A stretch of DNA of 64,000 bases from Persicimonas caeni (GTDB taxonomy: Bacteria; Myxococcota_A; Bradymonadia; Bradymonadales; Bradymonadaceae). Below, piece by piece: positions 7,988-14,610 of this stretch. Made by a program: the position numbers and the translations under genes. Numbering within the stretch: the first letter of the stretch is position 1; each line of letters begins with the position of its first letter. Location: positions 4,181,074 through 4,245,073 of the forward strand of contig NZ_CP041186.1 in assembly GCF_006517175.1 (NCBI RefSeq), given 5' to 3'. Under the pieces are notes generated by a model, which saw only the letters and a program-made list of their open reading frames with translations, was not told the DNA's origin and did no database searches.

Positions 7988-8257
7988 GTGGTCCCAAGTG
8001 GGCGATACGTCCAAGTGCAGGCCATCGTAAGCCGCGGGCGCCGCAAAGTGTTTCGGGACGGTCAGTCGCTCCAACAACTGGTCGACGCCTACAACGCACA
8101 CGCCGGTGAGCCGATCGATATCGCTCACGTGCGCATTTGGGAGCTTTGGCTCAAGGCAGGCTGGTACCTGGCGGAGTTAGAGGAAAATGGTCCGCGGGCG
8201 CATGCCGAGCAACTGTTCAAAGATTTTTGCGCCGTGCTGCGGCGCGCCGGGGCGTAG
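7988..8257 (+). CDS. Possible small hypothetical gene
   Basis: The open frame gives 89 aa from a GTG at 7988, with a plausible amino-acid mix in its second half (HVRIWELWLKAGWYLAELEE) but no clear ribosome site. Its 3' end overlaps the end of the frameshifted gene on the other strand (8177-8648), so at most one of the two is likely real in the overlap. No family is recognised. Confidence 0.25.
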   Translation: MVPSGRYVQVQAIVSRGRRKVFRDGQSLQQLVDAYNAHAGEPIDIAHVRIWELWLKAGWYLAELEENGPRAHAEQLFKDFCAVLRRAGA

Positions 8258-8648
8258 GGATGGATGCCGAGTCCGGCGAGGATGCCCAGGTAGCTCTGTG
8301 CGGTGTCGTCGGGAGCTGACGCATAGGCCTCCCATACCGGAGCGAGCGCAGCTTCGCCGAATTCTTGCAGAGATACGCAGGCCCGATTGAACAGGTAGGT
8401 GTCAAACTCCATCTCCGAGACGATTTCCATGAGCGGCTCGATGGCTCCCGTTGCTTTTCGCTCGGCGACGAGCCTTGCTGCGTGCACCGCTGCCCACCCG
8501 CCGCCGGAGGTGTCCTCATATCCAGTGGCTGGTCTGCGGCCAGCAATTCTTCGTGCAGCTCGCCTGGTAGTGTCTTGCCTGTCTCAAAGAGTTGCCCGAC
8601 CAACGTTAGGCTAGCTGGATCGTCGGTGTAGTCTTTAGGTGAAATCAC
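8177..8648 (-). pseudogene. Frameshifted HEAT-repeat-like gene
   Basis: A GTG start at 8648 with GGAG upstream opens SLTLVGQLFETGKTLPGELH, but around 8495-8505 (a GGGTGGG run) the protein-like reading moves to another frame: AAVHAARLVAERKATGAIEP, then a HEAT-type helical pair ending GILAGLGIHPY. Near 8235-8250 it shifts again to HGAKIFEQLLGMRPRTIFL and stops at 8177. Restoring one base at the first site would join the parts. The protein type (alternating helices with EPLMEIV and ALAPVWEA) resembles the HEAT/SEC-C protein at 24528-25145. Two shifts point to a decayed gene rather than one sequencing error, but errors cannot be excluded. Confidence 0.5.
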
Positions 8649-8752
8649 GGTCGTTTCTCCGAGGGCAACTCGCGGCTGCTAGGACTCGGAGAATACGCAC
8701 GGAGCGAGGGCAATTCTAGTGGCTGTGTAAATTTTACACCTCGTGACTATGG

Positions 8753-8833
8753 TTTGACATGGGCGTGTTGAAAATCGTGGGTATGTCAAATATAGTTTGA
8801 CGGCAAATCGTTGTGAAGGGTTGGTATGTCAAA
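8753..8833 (+). promoter_or_regulatory. Promoter and double inverted-repeat operator of the AbiE pair
   Basis: Four half-sites occur: TTTGACAT (8753-8760), ATGTCAAA (8783-8790), TTTGACGG (8796-8803) and ATGTCAAA (8826-8833). They form two inverted pairs, each with exactly 22 nt between half-sites, the second 43 bp after the first. A good promoter sits between them: TTGAAA (8768-8773), 17 nt, TATAGT (8791-8796), so the half-sites cover the spacer, the -10 and the transcript start. AbiEi antitoxins are known to repress their operon by binding paired inverted repeats, which this fits. Confidence 0.65.
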
Positions 8834-8848
8834 CGAGGGTGTTCACCA

Positions 8849-9397
8849 GTGTCCACGCTAGACGACATCGCAAAGATGGCCAAACATCAGGAAGGCTACG
8901 TGGCGACCTATCAGGTCGACGTAAGCCGCCAGATGTTCAGCCACCACGAGTCCAAAGGGCGCCTTGAGCGCGTACTTCCGGGTATCTATCGCCTGGAGCA
9001 TTTCCCGATGTCAGAGCACGAGGAGCTTATCGTCGCCTACCTGTGGTCACGACAGCGAGGAGTGATAAGCCACCAGACCGCGTTGTCGCTCCACGATTTG
9101 TCGGATGTGCTGCCGCGCGCCGTCGACATTACGCTTCCCGTCGAAGAGCCCCTTCCTCCTAAGGAGCCACCAAGTTGGTTGAGACTCCATCGCGCAGATG
9201 TGCCGGATGAAGAGCGACAGTGGTACCACTCCGTGCCAGTAACAACTCCAGTACGCACCATCCTCGACCTCGCCGTCGCCGGATTCAACCCGGAGCTTTT
9301 TCGTCAGGCGCTCGATGAGGCGCAAGAGCGCGGACTCGTGCCTCAGGATTTCGAGCGGCGCATCATCCACGAGTTGATGACCAGGACGAGGCAGTGA
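8849..9397 (+). CDS. abiEi: AbiEi-family antitoxin / transcriptional repressor
   Basis: This encodes about 182 aa. The N-terminus is a winged-helix domain (YVATYQVDVSRQMFSHHESK, then RVLPGIYRLE, the family's 'l.rv.pGvYrl' turn). The C-terminal part (SHQTALSLHDLSDVLP, then VTTPVRTILDLAV) is the usual AbiEi body. I chose GTG 8849, preceded by GAGGGTG, over the in-frame ATG at 8813, because the operator half-site 8826-8833 and the inferred transcript start near 8803 leave no room for the longer form. It should neutralise the toxin downstream and repress its own operon. It overlaps the toxin gene by one base (TGATG). Confidence 0.8.
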   Translation: MSTLDDIAKMAKHQEGYVATYQVDVSRQMFSHHESKGRLERVLPGIYRLEHFPMSEHEELIVAYLWSRQRGVISHQTALSLHDLSDVLPRAVDITLPVEEPLPPKEPPSWLRLHRADVPDEERQWYHSVPVTTPVRTILDLAVAGFNPELFRQALDEAQERGLVPQDFERRIIHELMTRTRQ

Positions 9398-10314
9398 TGG
9401 CAAAGACTTACCCTAATCCGTCGGCGTTCGAGCAGGCACTCAAAGCGCGTGTGAAACGCCGGGCTCGCGAAATGGGCGTGGGTTTCAATCGGGTGCTTCA
9501 AATAGTGCTGTTCGAGCGATTTCTGGCGCGGGTTTACGAGGCTGTGGGCGATGCTGTCATCCTCAAAGGCGGCTTTGCCATGGAGTTGCGCCTATCTCGC
9601 GCCCGCACCACCAAAGACATTGACATGCGCATCGAGGGGGCGCTCGACGACGTTGTCGACAGACTCCGAGCCGAAGCCGCCAAGCAGCGGGATGATTATC
9701 TGACCTTTGCTTTCGTCGGCGAGGAAGACTTCAAGGAAATGGTGGGCGAGCAGGTAGTCTATGGAGGGCGTCGGCTGCGTGTGCAAGCCCAGCTTGCGGC
9801 GCGTCCATTTGGCAGCATCTTCATGCTCGACTTGTCCGTCTCCGACAAGCTCTTGTTGCCGCCCGACACCGTTACCGGCTCGAACCTTCTCGAGTTCATC
9901 GGCATCGAGCCACTCGAGCATCGCGTGTACCCTGTCGAAGCACACGTGGCCGAAAAGCTGCACGCCATGACGATGACCTATGAAGGTGCACCGAGTGGCC
10001 GGGTCAAAGATCTGGTCGATATCGGATTGCTGGCCCTGCATTCGCCGTTTGAGGCCGCGACGTTGAGGCAGTCCATCGTCGCGACCTTTGATTTTCGCGA
10101 CACGCATTCACTGCCCCCTGAGTTACCGCAGCCACCGGAGTTTTGGGAAGCGCTGTATAATCAGATGCGAGAAGAAGACGACCTTCCGTGGCAGTCACTC
10201 GCCGACCTCCAGAATGAGTGTGTTGAGTTTTTGAATCCAGTCCTTCAGGAACGATTGGGGGCAGGTGACCGATGGCGTCCTGACAAGCTCGAATGGGCGA
10301 AATACACGGGGTGA
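9397..10314 (+). CDS. abiEii: AbiEii-family nucleotidyltransferase toxin
   Basis: This encodes a 305-aa DUF1814-type nucleotidyltransferase. The catalytic block around residues 55-77 (LKGGFAMELRL followed by RTTKDIDMR) has the GG motif and the D-x-D pair. Later come HVAEKLHAM (about 187-195) and GRVKDLVDI (about 200), the other two conserved AbiEii motifs. Such toxins use a nucleotide substrate and act on tRNA or related targets, causing growth arrest upon phage infection. It is the second gene of a type IV toxin-antitoxin operon. Start ATG 9397 overlaps the antitoxin stop; a GTG at 9394 is an alternative. All key residues are present, so the toxin looks functional. Confidence 0.85.
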   Translation: MAKTYPNPSAFEQALKARVKRRAREMGVGFNRVLQIVLFERFLARVYEAVGDAVILKGGFAMELRLSRARTTKDIDMRIEGALDDVVDRLRAEAAKQRDDYLTFAFVGEEDFKEMVGEQVVYGGRRLRVQAQLAARPFGSIFMLDLSVSDKLLLPPDTVTGSNLLEFIGIEPLEHRVYPVEAHVAEKLHAMTMTYEGAPSGRVKDLVDIGLLALHSPFEAATLRQSIVATFDFRDTHSLPPELPQPPEFWEALYNQMREEDDLPWQSLADLQNECVEFLNPVLQERLGAGDRWRPDKLEWAKYTG

Positions 10315-10355
10315 GACCCAAGTGACTCCCAAAGACCCAAGTAAACTCCCAAGTT
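10314..10355 (+). repeat. Candidate integrase arm-type sites, element 2 end
   Basis: Four phased units with 10-11-bp steps occur: AGACCCAAGTG, ACTCCCAAAG, ACCCAAGTAA, ACTCCCAAGTT. They lie 93 bp before att copy B. The A-C-[CT]-C-C-C-A core is similar to the repeats before the other att copies. Confidence 0.45.
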
Positions 10356-10447
10356 GCGGGCGAACGCAGCCAGACTCCGGGTGACGCTCCGTGACGGTGA
10401 AACTGCGCCTGGACCCTTCAGGGGCCTCTGAGCGCCTGCTCGGGAGC

Positions 10448-10491
10448 GATTCCCAAGCTAGTTGTCGCGAGTTCGAATCTCGTCGCCCGCT
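10448..10491 (+). repeat. att copy B: 3' fragment of tRNA-Gly(CCC)
   Basis: This is the same 44-bp anticodon-loop-to-acceptor segment as copies A and C. It carries the canonical T-loop TTCGAAT, whereas A and C read TTCAAAT. The D-arm and 5' acceptor strand are missing, so this is an attachment-site remnant. Confidence 0.85.
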
Positions 10492-10498
10492 CTCGATG

Positions 10499-10526
10499 AA
10501 AAGCCTCCGGATTTCCGGGGGCTTTT
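10499..10526 (+). terminator. Intrinsic terminator after att copy B
   Basis: The hairpin AAAAGCC-TCCGG / CCGGG-GGCTTTT with an ATTT loop lies 8 bp after the tRNA fragment. It differs in sequence from the terminators after copies A and C, so each element appears to bring its own. Confidence 0.7.
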
Positions 10527-10748
10527 CGCGTTTCTTACCTTCTTCTCCCAGCGGCCGCGGCGGAACGGTCCGGCGTCGAAGATCATCAGCATCCCTTGCG
10601 GCCTCTCCCTTCCGTGTCGAGAGTTGTTCGGAGGTGAAACGGCCTCCCCGTTTAGATCACCGACTCTCACCGAGCGCTGCCGACCGAAGCACCTCGCCGT
10701 CTTGTCGATCCGTCAGCGTGTCCCTCGCCCTGGGGAGGCGGAGGCTCC

Positions 10749-13601
10749 ATGAGATACACCGACGCCCAGCAGCGGGCCATGCAGTTGGTCGAGCCCAACG
10801 TGCAAATCATCGCCTGTGCCGGCTCCGGCAAGACGCAGGTGCTCGCCGAGCGCACGGCCAACTTGCTGGCGCTGCCCGATGTCTCTCCGCGCAATATCGT
10901 CGCCTTTACGTTCACCGAGAAGGCGGCGGCCGAGCTGAACGCGCGCATCATCAAGAGCGCGGAGCGAAAGCTCGGGCCGACCGACGGCATGGCCGAAATG
11001 TACGTGGGGACCATCCACGGCTTCTGCCTCGATTTCCTGCAGACCTATCTGTACGAGTTTCTCAAATACAACGTGCTCTCCCAGGTGCAGACCGAGCTGC
11101 TCATCGCGCGCAACAAGGTCAAATGCGGGCTGAGCGGGGTGGAAGTCTACGACAAAGAGGGCAACAAGAAGCGCGACGAGGACGGCGAGGTCGAGACACT
11201 GACCCGTAGAACTTTCGACGTGCGTGTGTTTCTCGAGGCGCTCAACGTCCTTCGGGAGGACAAGGTCGACACCGCCCAGGTGCCCGAGCCGCTGCGTCGA
11301 GCGCTGCGGATGTACACCGACCTGCTCGACGAGCACCGCTACCTCGACTACTCGCGCATCCAGCACGAGGCGGTGAAGGCGCTCGGCGACCCCGACGACC
11401 CCGTCAGGCTGCACGCCCAAAAGCTTCTGGCCGACCGCATCCGGTACGTCATCGTCGACGAGTACCAGGACGTCAACCCGCTTCAGGAGGCCCTGATTCG
11501 CCGCCTCTACGGACTCGGGGCCAATATCTGCGTGGTCGGCGACGACGACCAGACAATTTATCAATGGCGCGGCTCGGAGGTGCGCAATATCATCACATTC
11601 TGTGACCGATATGAACGGGTCGAGTCCGTGAAGATGGGCGAGAACTTTCGCTCGAGCATGGGTATCGTCGATACGGCCAAGCGCATCGCCGAGCTCAACG
11701 AAGAGCGGCTCGACAAGCCGGTCGCCGCCGCCGGCCACCAGCCCTTCGACTTCGGCGACTTGCTCACCTTGAGCTTCGACACGCCGGCGAGCGAAGCGGC
11801 GTGGATCGCCGACAAGCTCGTGCATCTTCGCGGCATGCCTCTCCAAGACAGGCGCGATGAGCCCGCGCGCGGCCTCGATTGGTCCGACTTCGCCGTCCTC
11901 CTCCGCACCATCAAAGACCGCACGGCCGGGCCTCTTGCCGAGGCCTTCAAGGCCCGCGACATCCCGTTTATCGTCGGCGGCTTTACGAGCCTCTTCGAGG
12001 CCGACGAGATCAACGCCGCCGAGGGGCTCTTTCGCTACGTCACCCAGGACGTCTACGAGCCCGACGAGGATGAAGAGGTCGTCGACGAGGCGAGGCTGCG
12101 CGAGCTTTGGAAGAGCGCGCGCGTCGGCCTGACTGACGACGATCTCACCCGCGGCATCGCAGTCCTCGACAGCGCCCGCGACTGGACGGCGAGCACGCGC
12201 TGGGCGGCCTACAACATCCAACGCACTTTTCTGAACTTTCTCGAGGCCGTCGAGCTGCGCGAAGAGCGCATCCCGCCGATGGCCTCCGGAGATCCGCGCG
12301 CCGACGTCGTCTACTGCAACCTGGGCAAGTTCAGCCAGGTCATCTCGGACTTCGAGCAGATCCACTTCCAGTCCGAGCCCAAAGAGAAGTACCTGACCTT
12401 CGTGCGCTGGCTCAAATACGCCGCCCCGGACCACTACGACGAGGGGATGGACACCGACGCCTTCGCGCGCCCGAACGCCGTGCAGATCTCGACCATCCAC
12501 CAGGCCAAAGGCCGCGAATGGGCAGCCGTCTTTGCCCCGGCGCTCCAAAAGGACCACTTCCCGTCACGCGGCCCCTTCGGGCGCACCAAGTGGCACCTGA
12601 TGCCGAGCAGCGCCGTCGAAAACGCCGCCCGCTACGACGGCTCGGTCGAAGACGAGCGGCGCCTGCTCTACGTCGCGCTGACGCGCAGCAAGAAGTACTT
12701 CTTTGCCTCCTTTGCCCCGGACCCGACCAAAAAGCGCTGGTACCAAAAGCCCTCGCCGTTCTTCAAAGAGCTGAGCGACTCGCCCCGCGTGCTCACCCGC
12801 GAGCCTCGGCGCCGCGCGGTCGACAAGCTCGAGCCCAGCGCCCTCCAGGACGTACCCCCGGTCGTGCTCAGCTTCAGCGAGCTTCGCTACTTCTACATGT
12901 GCCCGTACCAGTTCAAGCTTCGCTTTCTGTACGGCTTCAACCCGCCGATTCACGAGGCGCTCGGCTTCGGCAAATCCCTGCACGACGCCCTGGCCGAGAT
13001 GCACAAGCGCGCCCAGGCCGGAGAGCACGTCGACCACGACGAGGTCGACGCGCTCGTCTCGCGCCACTTCCACATCCCGTTCGCCTACCCCGAGCTTCGC
13101 GACCAACTGCACGAAGCGGCCGTCGAGGCCGTCGACCGTTACCTCACGCGCAACGACGAGGTCCTCGACCAGGTCGTACACGCCGAAAAGCAGGTCGAAA
13201 TCCAGGTCGAGCCCGAGATCACCGTCAACGGCCGCGTCGACCTCATCAAGCGCCTCGACACCGGCGAGGTCTCCATCGTCGACTTCAAATCCTCCCAGCG
13301 CCCCATCGACGAGGAGGTCACCCCCGAGCAGCTGCACACCTACGCCATCGGCTACCGGGCGCTGACCGGCGAGGACGCCGACCTGGTCGAAATCCTCAAC
13401 CTCGACGAGCGCGGCCACACCGTGCGCGAACTCGTCGACGACGAGATGCTCCAAACGACCGCCCAGCGCATCCGACGCGCCGGCAGCTCGATTCGCGACA
13501 ACGACTTCGCTCGCCTCGAGCACTGGTGCGGGACGTGCGAGCAGTGTGATTTGGCGGGGATTTGTAGGGATCGCGGGGGCCGGGCGATACGGGCGACTTG
13601 A
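10749..13601 (+). CDS. UvrD/Rep-family SF1 helicase fused to a Cas4/AddB-like Fe-S nuclease
   Basis: This encodes a 950-aa protein with a GGAGG ribosome site. Helicase motifs appear in order: Walker A CAGSGKT (23-29), DEYQDVNP (about 237), GDDDQTIYQWRGS (about 263), MGENFRSS (about 297), STIHQAKGREW (about 580) and YVALTRSKK (about 640). From about 705 comes a PD-(D/E)XK domain: LSFSELRYFYMCPYQF, later VDFKSS (about 842, the D-x-K element). One Cys at about 717 and three near the C-terminus (WCGTCEQCDLAGIC) match the four-Cys iron-sulfur cage of AddB and Cas4. It probably unwinds and resects DNA ends. It is the first gene inside the island, and 240 nt separate it from the Z1 operon; whether it works with that operon is open. 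Confidence 0.9.
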   Translation: MRYTDAQQRAMQLVEPNVQIIACAGSGKTQVLAERTANLLALPDVSPRNIVAFTFTEKAAAELNARIIKSAERKLGPTDGMAEMYVGTIHGFCLDFLQTYLYEFLKYNVLSQVQTELLIARNKVKCGLSGVEVYDKEGNKKRDEDGEVETLTRRTFDVRVFLEALNVLREDKVDTAQVPEPLRRALRMYTDLLDEHRYLDYSRIQHEAVKALGDPDDPVRLHAQKLLADRIRYVIVDEYQDVNPLQEALIRRLYGLGANICVVGDDDQTIYQWRGSEVRNIITFCDRYERVESVKMGENFRSSMGIVDTAKRIAELNEERLDKPVAAAGHQPFDFGDLLTLSFDTPASEAAWIADKLVHLRGMPLQDRRDEPARGLDWSDFAVLLRTIKDRTAGPLAEAFKARDIPFIVGGFTSLFEADEINAAEGLFRYVTQDVYEPDEDEEVVDEARLRELWKSARVGLTDDDLTRGIAVLDSARDWTASTRWAAYNIQRTFLNFLEAVELREERIPPMASGDPRADVVYCNLGKFSQVISDFEQIHFQSEPKEKYLTFVRWLKYAAPDHYDEGMDTDAFARPNAVQISTIHQAKGREWAAVFAPALQKDHFPSRGPFGRTKWHLMPSSAVENAARYDGSVEDERRLLYVALTRSKKYFFASFAPDPTKKRWYQKPSPFFKELSDSPRVLTREPRRRAVDKLEPSALQDVPPVVLSFSELRYFYMCPYQFKLRFLYGFNPPIHEALGFGKSLHDALAEMHKRAQAGEHVDHDEVDALVSRHFHIPFAYPELRDQLHEAAVEAVDRYLTRNDEVLDQVVHAEKQVEIQVEPEITVNGRVDLIKRLDTGEVSIVDFKSSQRPIDEEVTPEQLHTYAIGYRALTGEDADLVEILNLDERGHTVRELVDDEMLQTTAQRIRRAGSSIRDNDFARLEHWCGTCEQCDLAGICRDRGGRAIRAT

Positions 13602-13840
13602 GGATGGACTTGTTCGTGATGCGATCTTTGGGTGGATATATCCGGCAGTATCACGGTTGCGTCATGTAGTTTTGCAAGCTACGATGCCGCAAAAGCTCTT
13701 GCAATTAGGGGCAAATACTTTTTGTAGGCTCATATCTGAGGCGATGACGGCTCGCAGACGTTCTTTCTTCGAACACTTGAGAAAGGCTGTATGCCAGCAT
13801 TTCGCCGACCGATAAGTAGATCTTTCGAGCGAGGCTGATC

Positions 13841-14593
13841 ATGCCGGCAGGACAGATCCAAATAGTCGAATTTCGTGGGCACGTCGCGGGAACAAAGCAG
13901 GGTGAGGTAACGACTTACCTGCTCGCAATCGACGGCGATTATCGTACCAAATATCTCAAGCCGAGCTTCGAGTATCTTCCGAAGAGCTGGCGCGATAAGT
14001 ACCAGGTCGAATCCTACGACGTCGGTCGAGCTGGCACGTGGCAAGAGTTCTACGAGAAGTGCAACGCGCGCCTCGAGCAGGAGGACCCTTTTGCCACAGC
14101 GAAGAGTGGTTCGGCACAGGTGAATACCGATGACGACAAGACGGATGAGCTCGAAGTGCCAAATGTGCCCGAGTCCGGCGGCGGGCTCGAGGAAGCATCG
14201 TCGGCGATGGATTCATCAGTTCGAGGCGTCTTCGAGAGCTTTCTCGAGGATCCACCCGAGCGTCGACTCAGTCTACAGTTCGAGGTGAACGGTTATATGT
14301 CACTCCTTCAAGAGGAGGAGCAACGGCTCGGTACTGTAGACCTTCCTCTCGCTCGAGCAATCGCCAACAGCGCATTAAAGTTGCTCGACCACGTAGCGAG
14401 TGACTCTTTTGAAAGCGACGACTACAGCATGGTGCAGGCCGCTATCCGCTATTTCACGGTCGCCGAAGACGCGAGCTCTGATTTCGAAGAGGGCGGCTTC
14501 GATGATGACGCCGAAGTGCTGAATCTGGTTGCTCGCAAACTCGGCCGTGAAGATCTCGTCGTTCCCCTGTCCGAGCGCACCACCACCGTCTAA
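13841..14593 (+). CDS. First gene of the Z1/MutL-like operon, hypothetical (250 aa)
   Basis: The N-terminal 80 residues (QIVEFRGHVAGTKQGEVTTY onward) look like a small beta-rich domain. Residues 85-130 are polar and acidic, a linker. The C-terminal 90 residues are helical, with YFTVAEDASSDFEEGGFDDD and VLNLVARKLGRED, which recalls the 'iDliPD...ylDDa.vl' pattern of DUF1232/YkvA-like proteins without its hydrophobic character. That resemblance is weak. The gene lies 17 nt before the Z1 gene, so it is almost certainly part of the same system. The 240-nt AT-richer gap before it (13602-13840) is the likely promoter region. Confidence 0.7.
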   Translation: MPAGQIQIVEFRGHVAGTKQGEVTTYLLAIDGDYRTKYLKPSFEYLPKSWRDKYQVESYDVGRAGTWQEFYEKCNARLEQEDPFATAKSGSAQVNTDDDKTDELEVPNVPESGGGLEEASSAMDSSVRGVFESFLEDPPERRLSLQFEVNGYMSLLQEEEQRLGTVDLPLARAIANSALKLLDHVASDSFESDDYSMVQAAIRYFTVAEDASSDFEEGGFDDDAEVLNLVARKLGREDLVVPLSERTTTV

Positions 14594-14610
14594 CCAAGTA
14601 GGATTCTGTC

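Larger units (their letters stand above)
7927..10491. mobile_element. Element 2: 2.5-kb AbiE cassette between two att copies
   Basis: The segment is bounded by directly repeated tRNA-Gly 3' fragments A and B. It holds an AbiE-type toxin-antitoxin pair, a frameshifted HEAT-type gene and phased repeats before its right att copy. It encodes no recombinase, so it would have to be moved by an integrase in trans, such as the one at 6118-7296. It resembles a minimal passenger cassette in a tRNA-anchored array. Confidence 0.65.

Noticed and set aside
7634..8128. Minus-strand frame across att copy A with RFELATTSLGIW
   Set aside because: That peptide is the reverse translation of the tRNA fragment, a common false gene at tRNA 3' ends.
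10713..12557. 614-codon minus-strand frame opposite the UvrD gene
   Set aside because: It is opposite conserved helicase motifs and is Val/Asp/Gly-biased with no domain.
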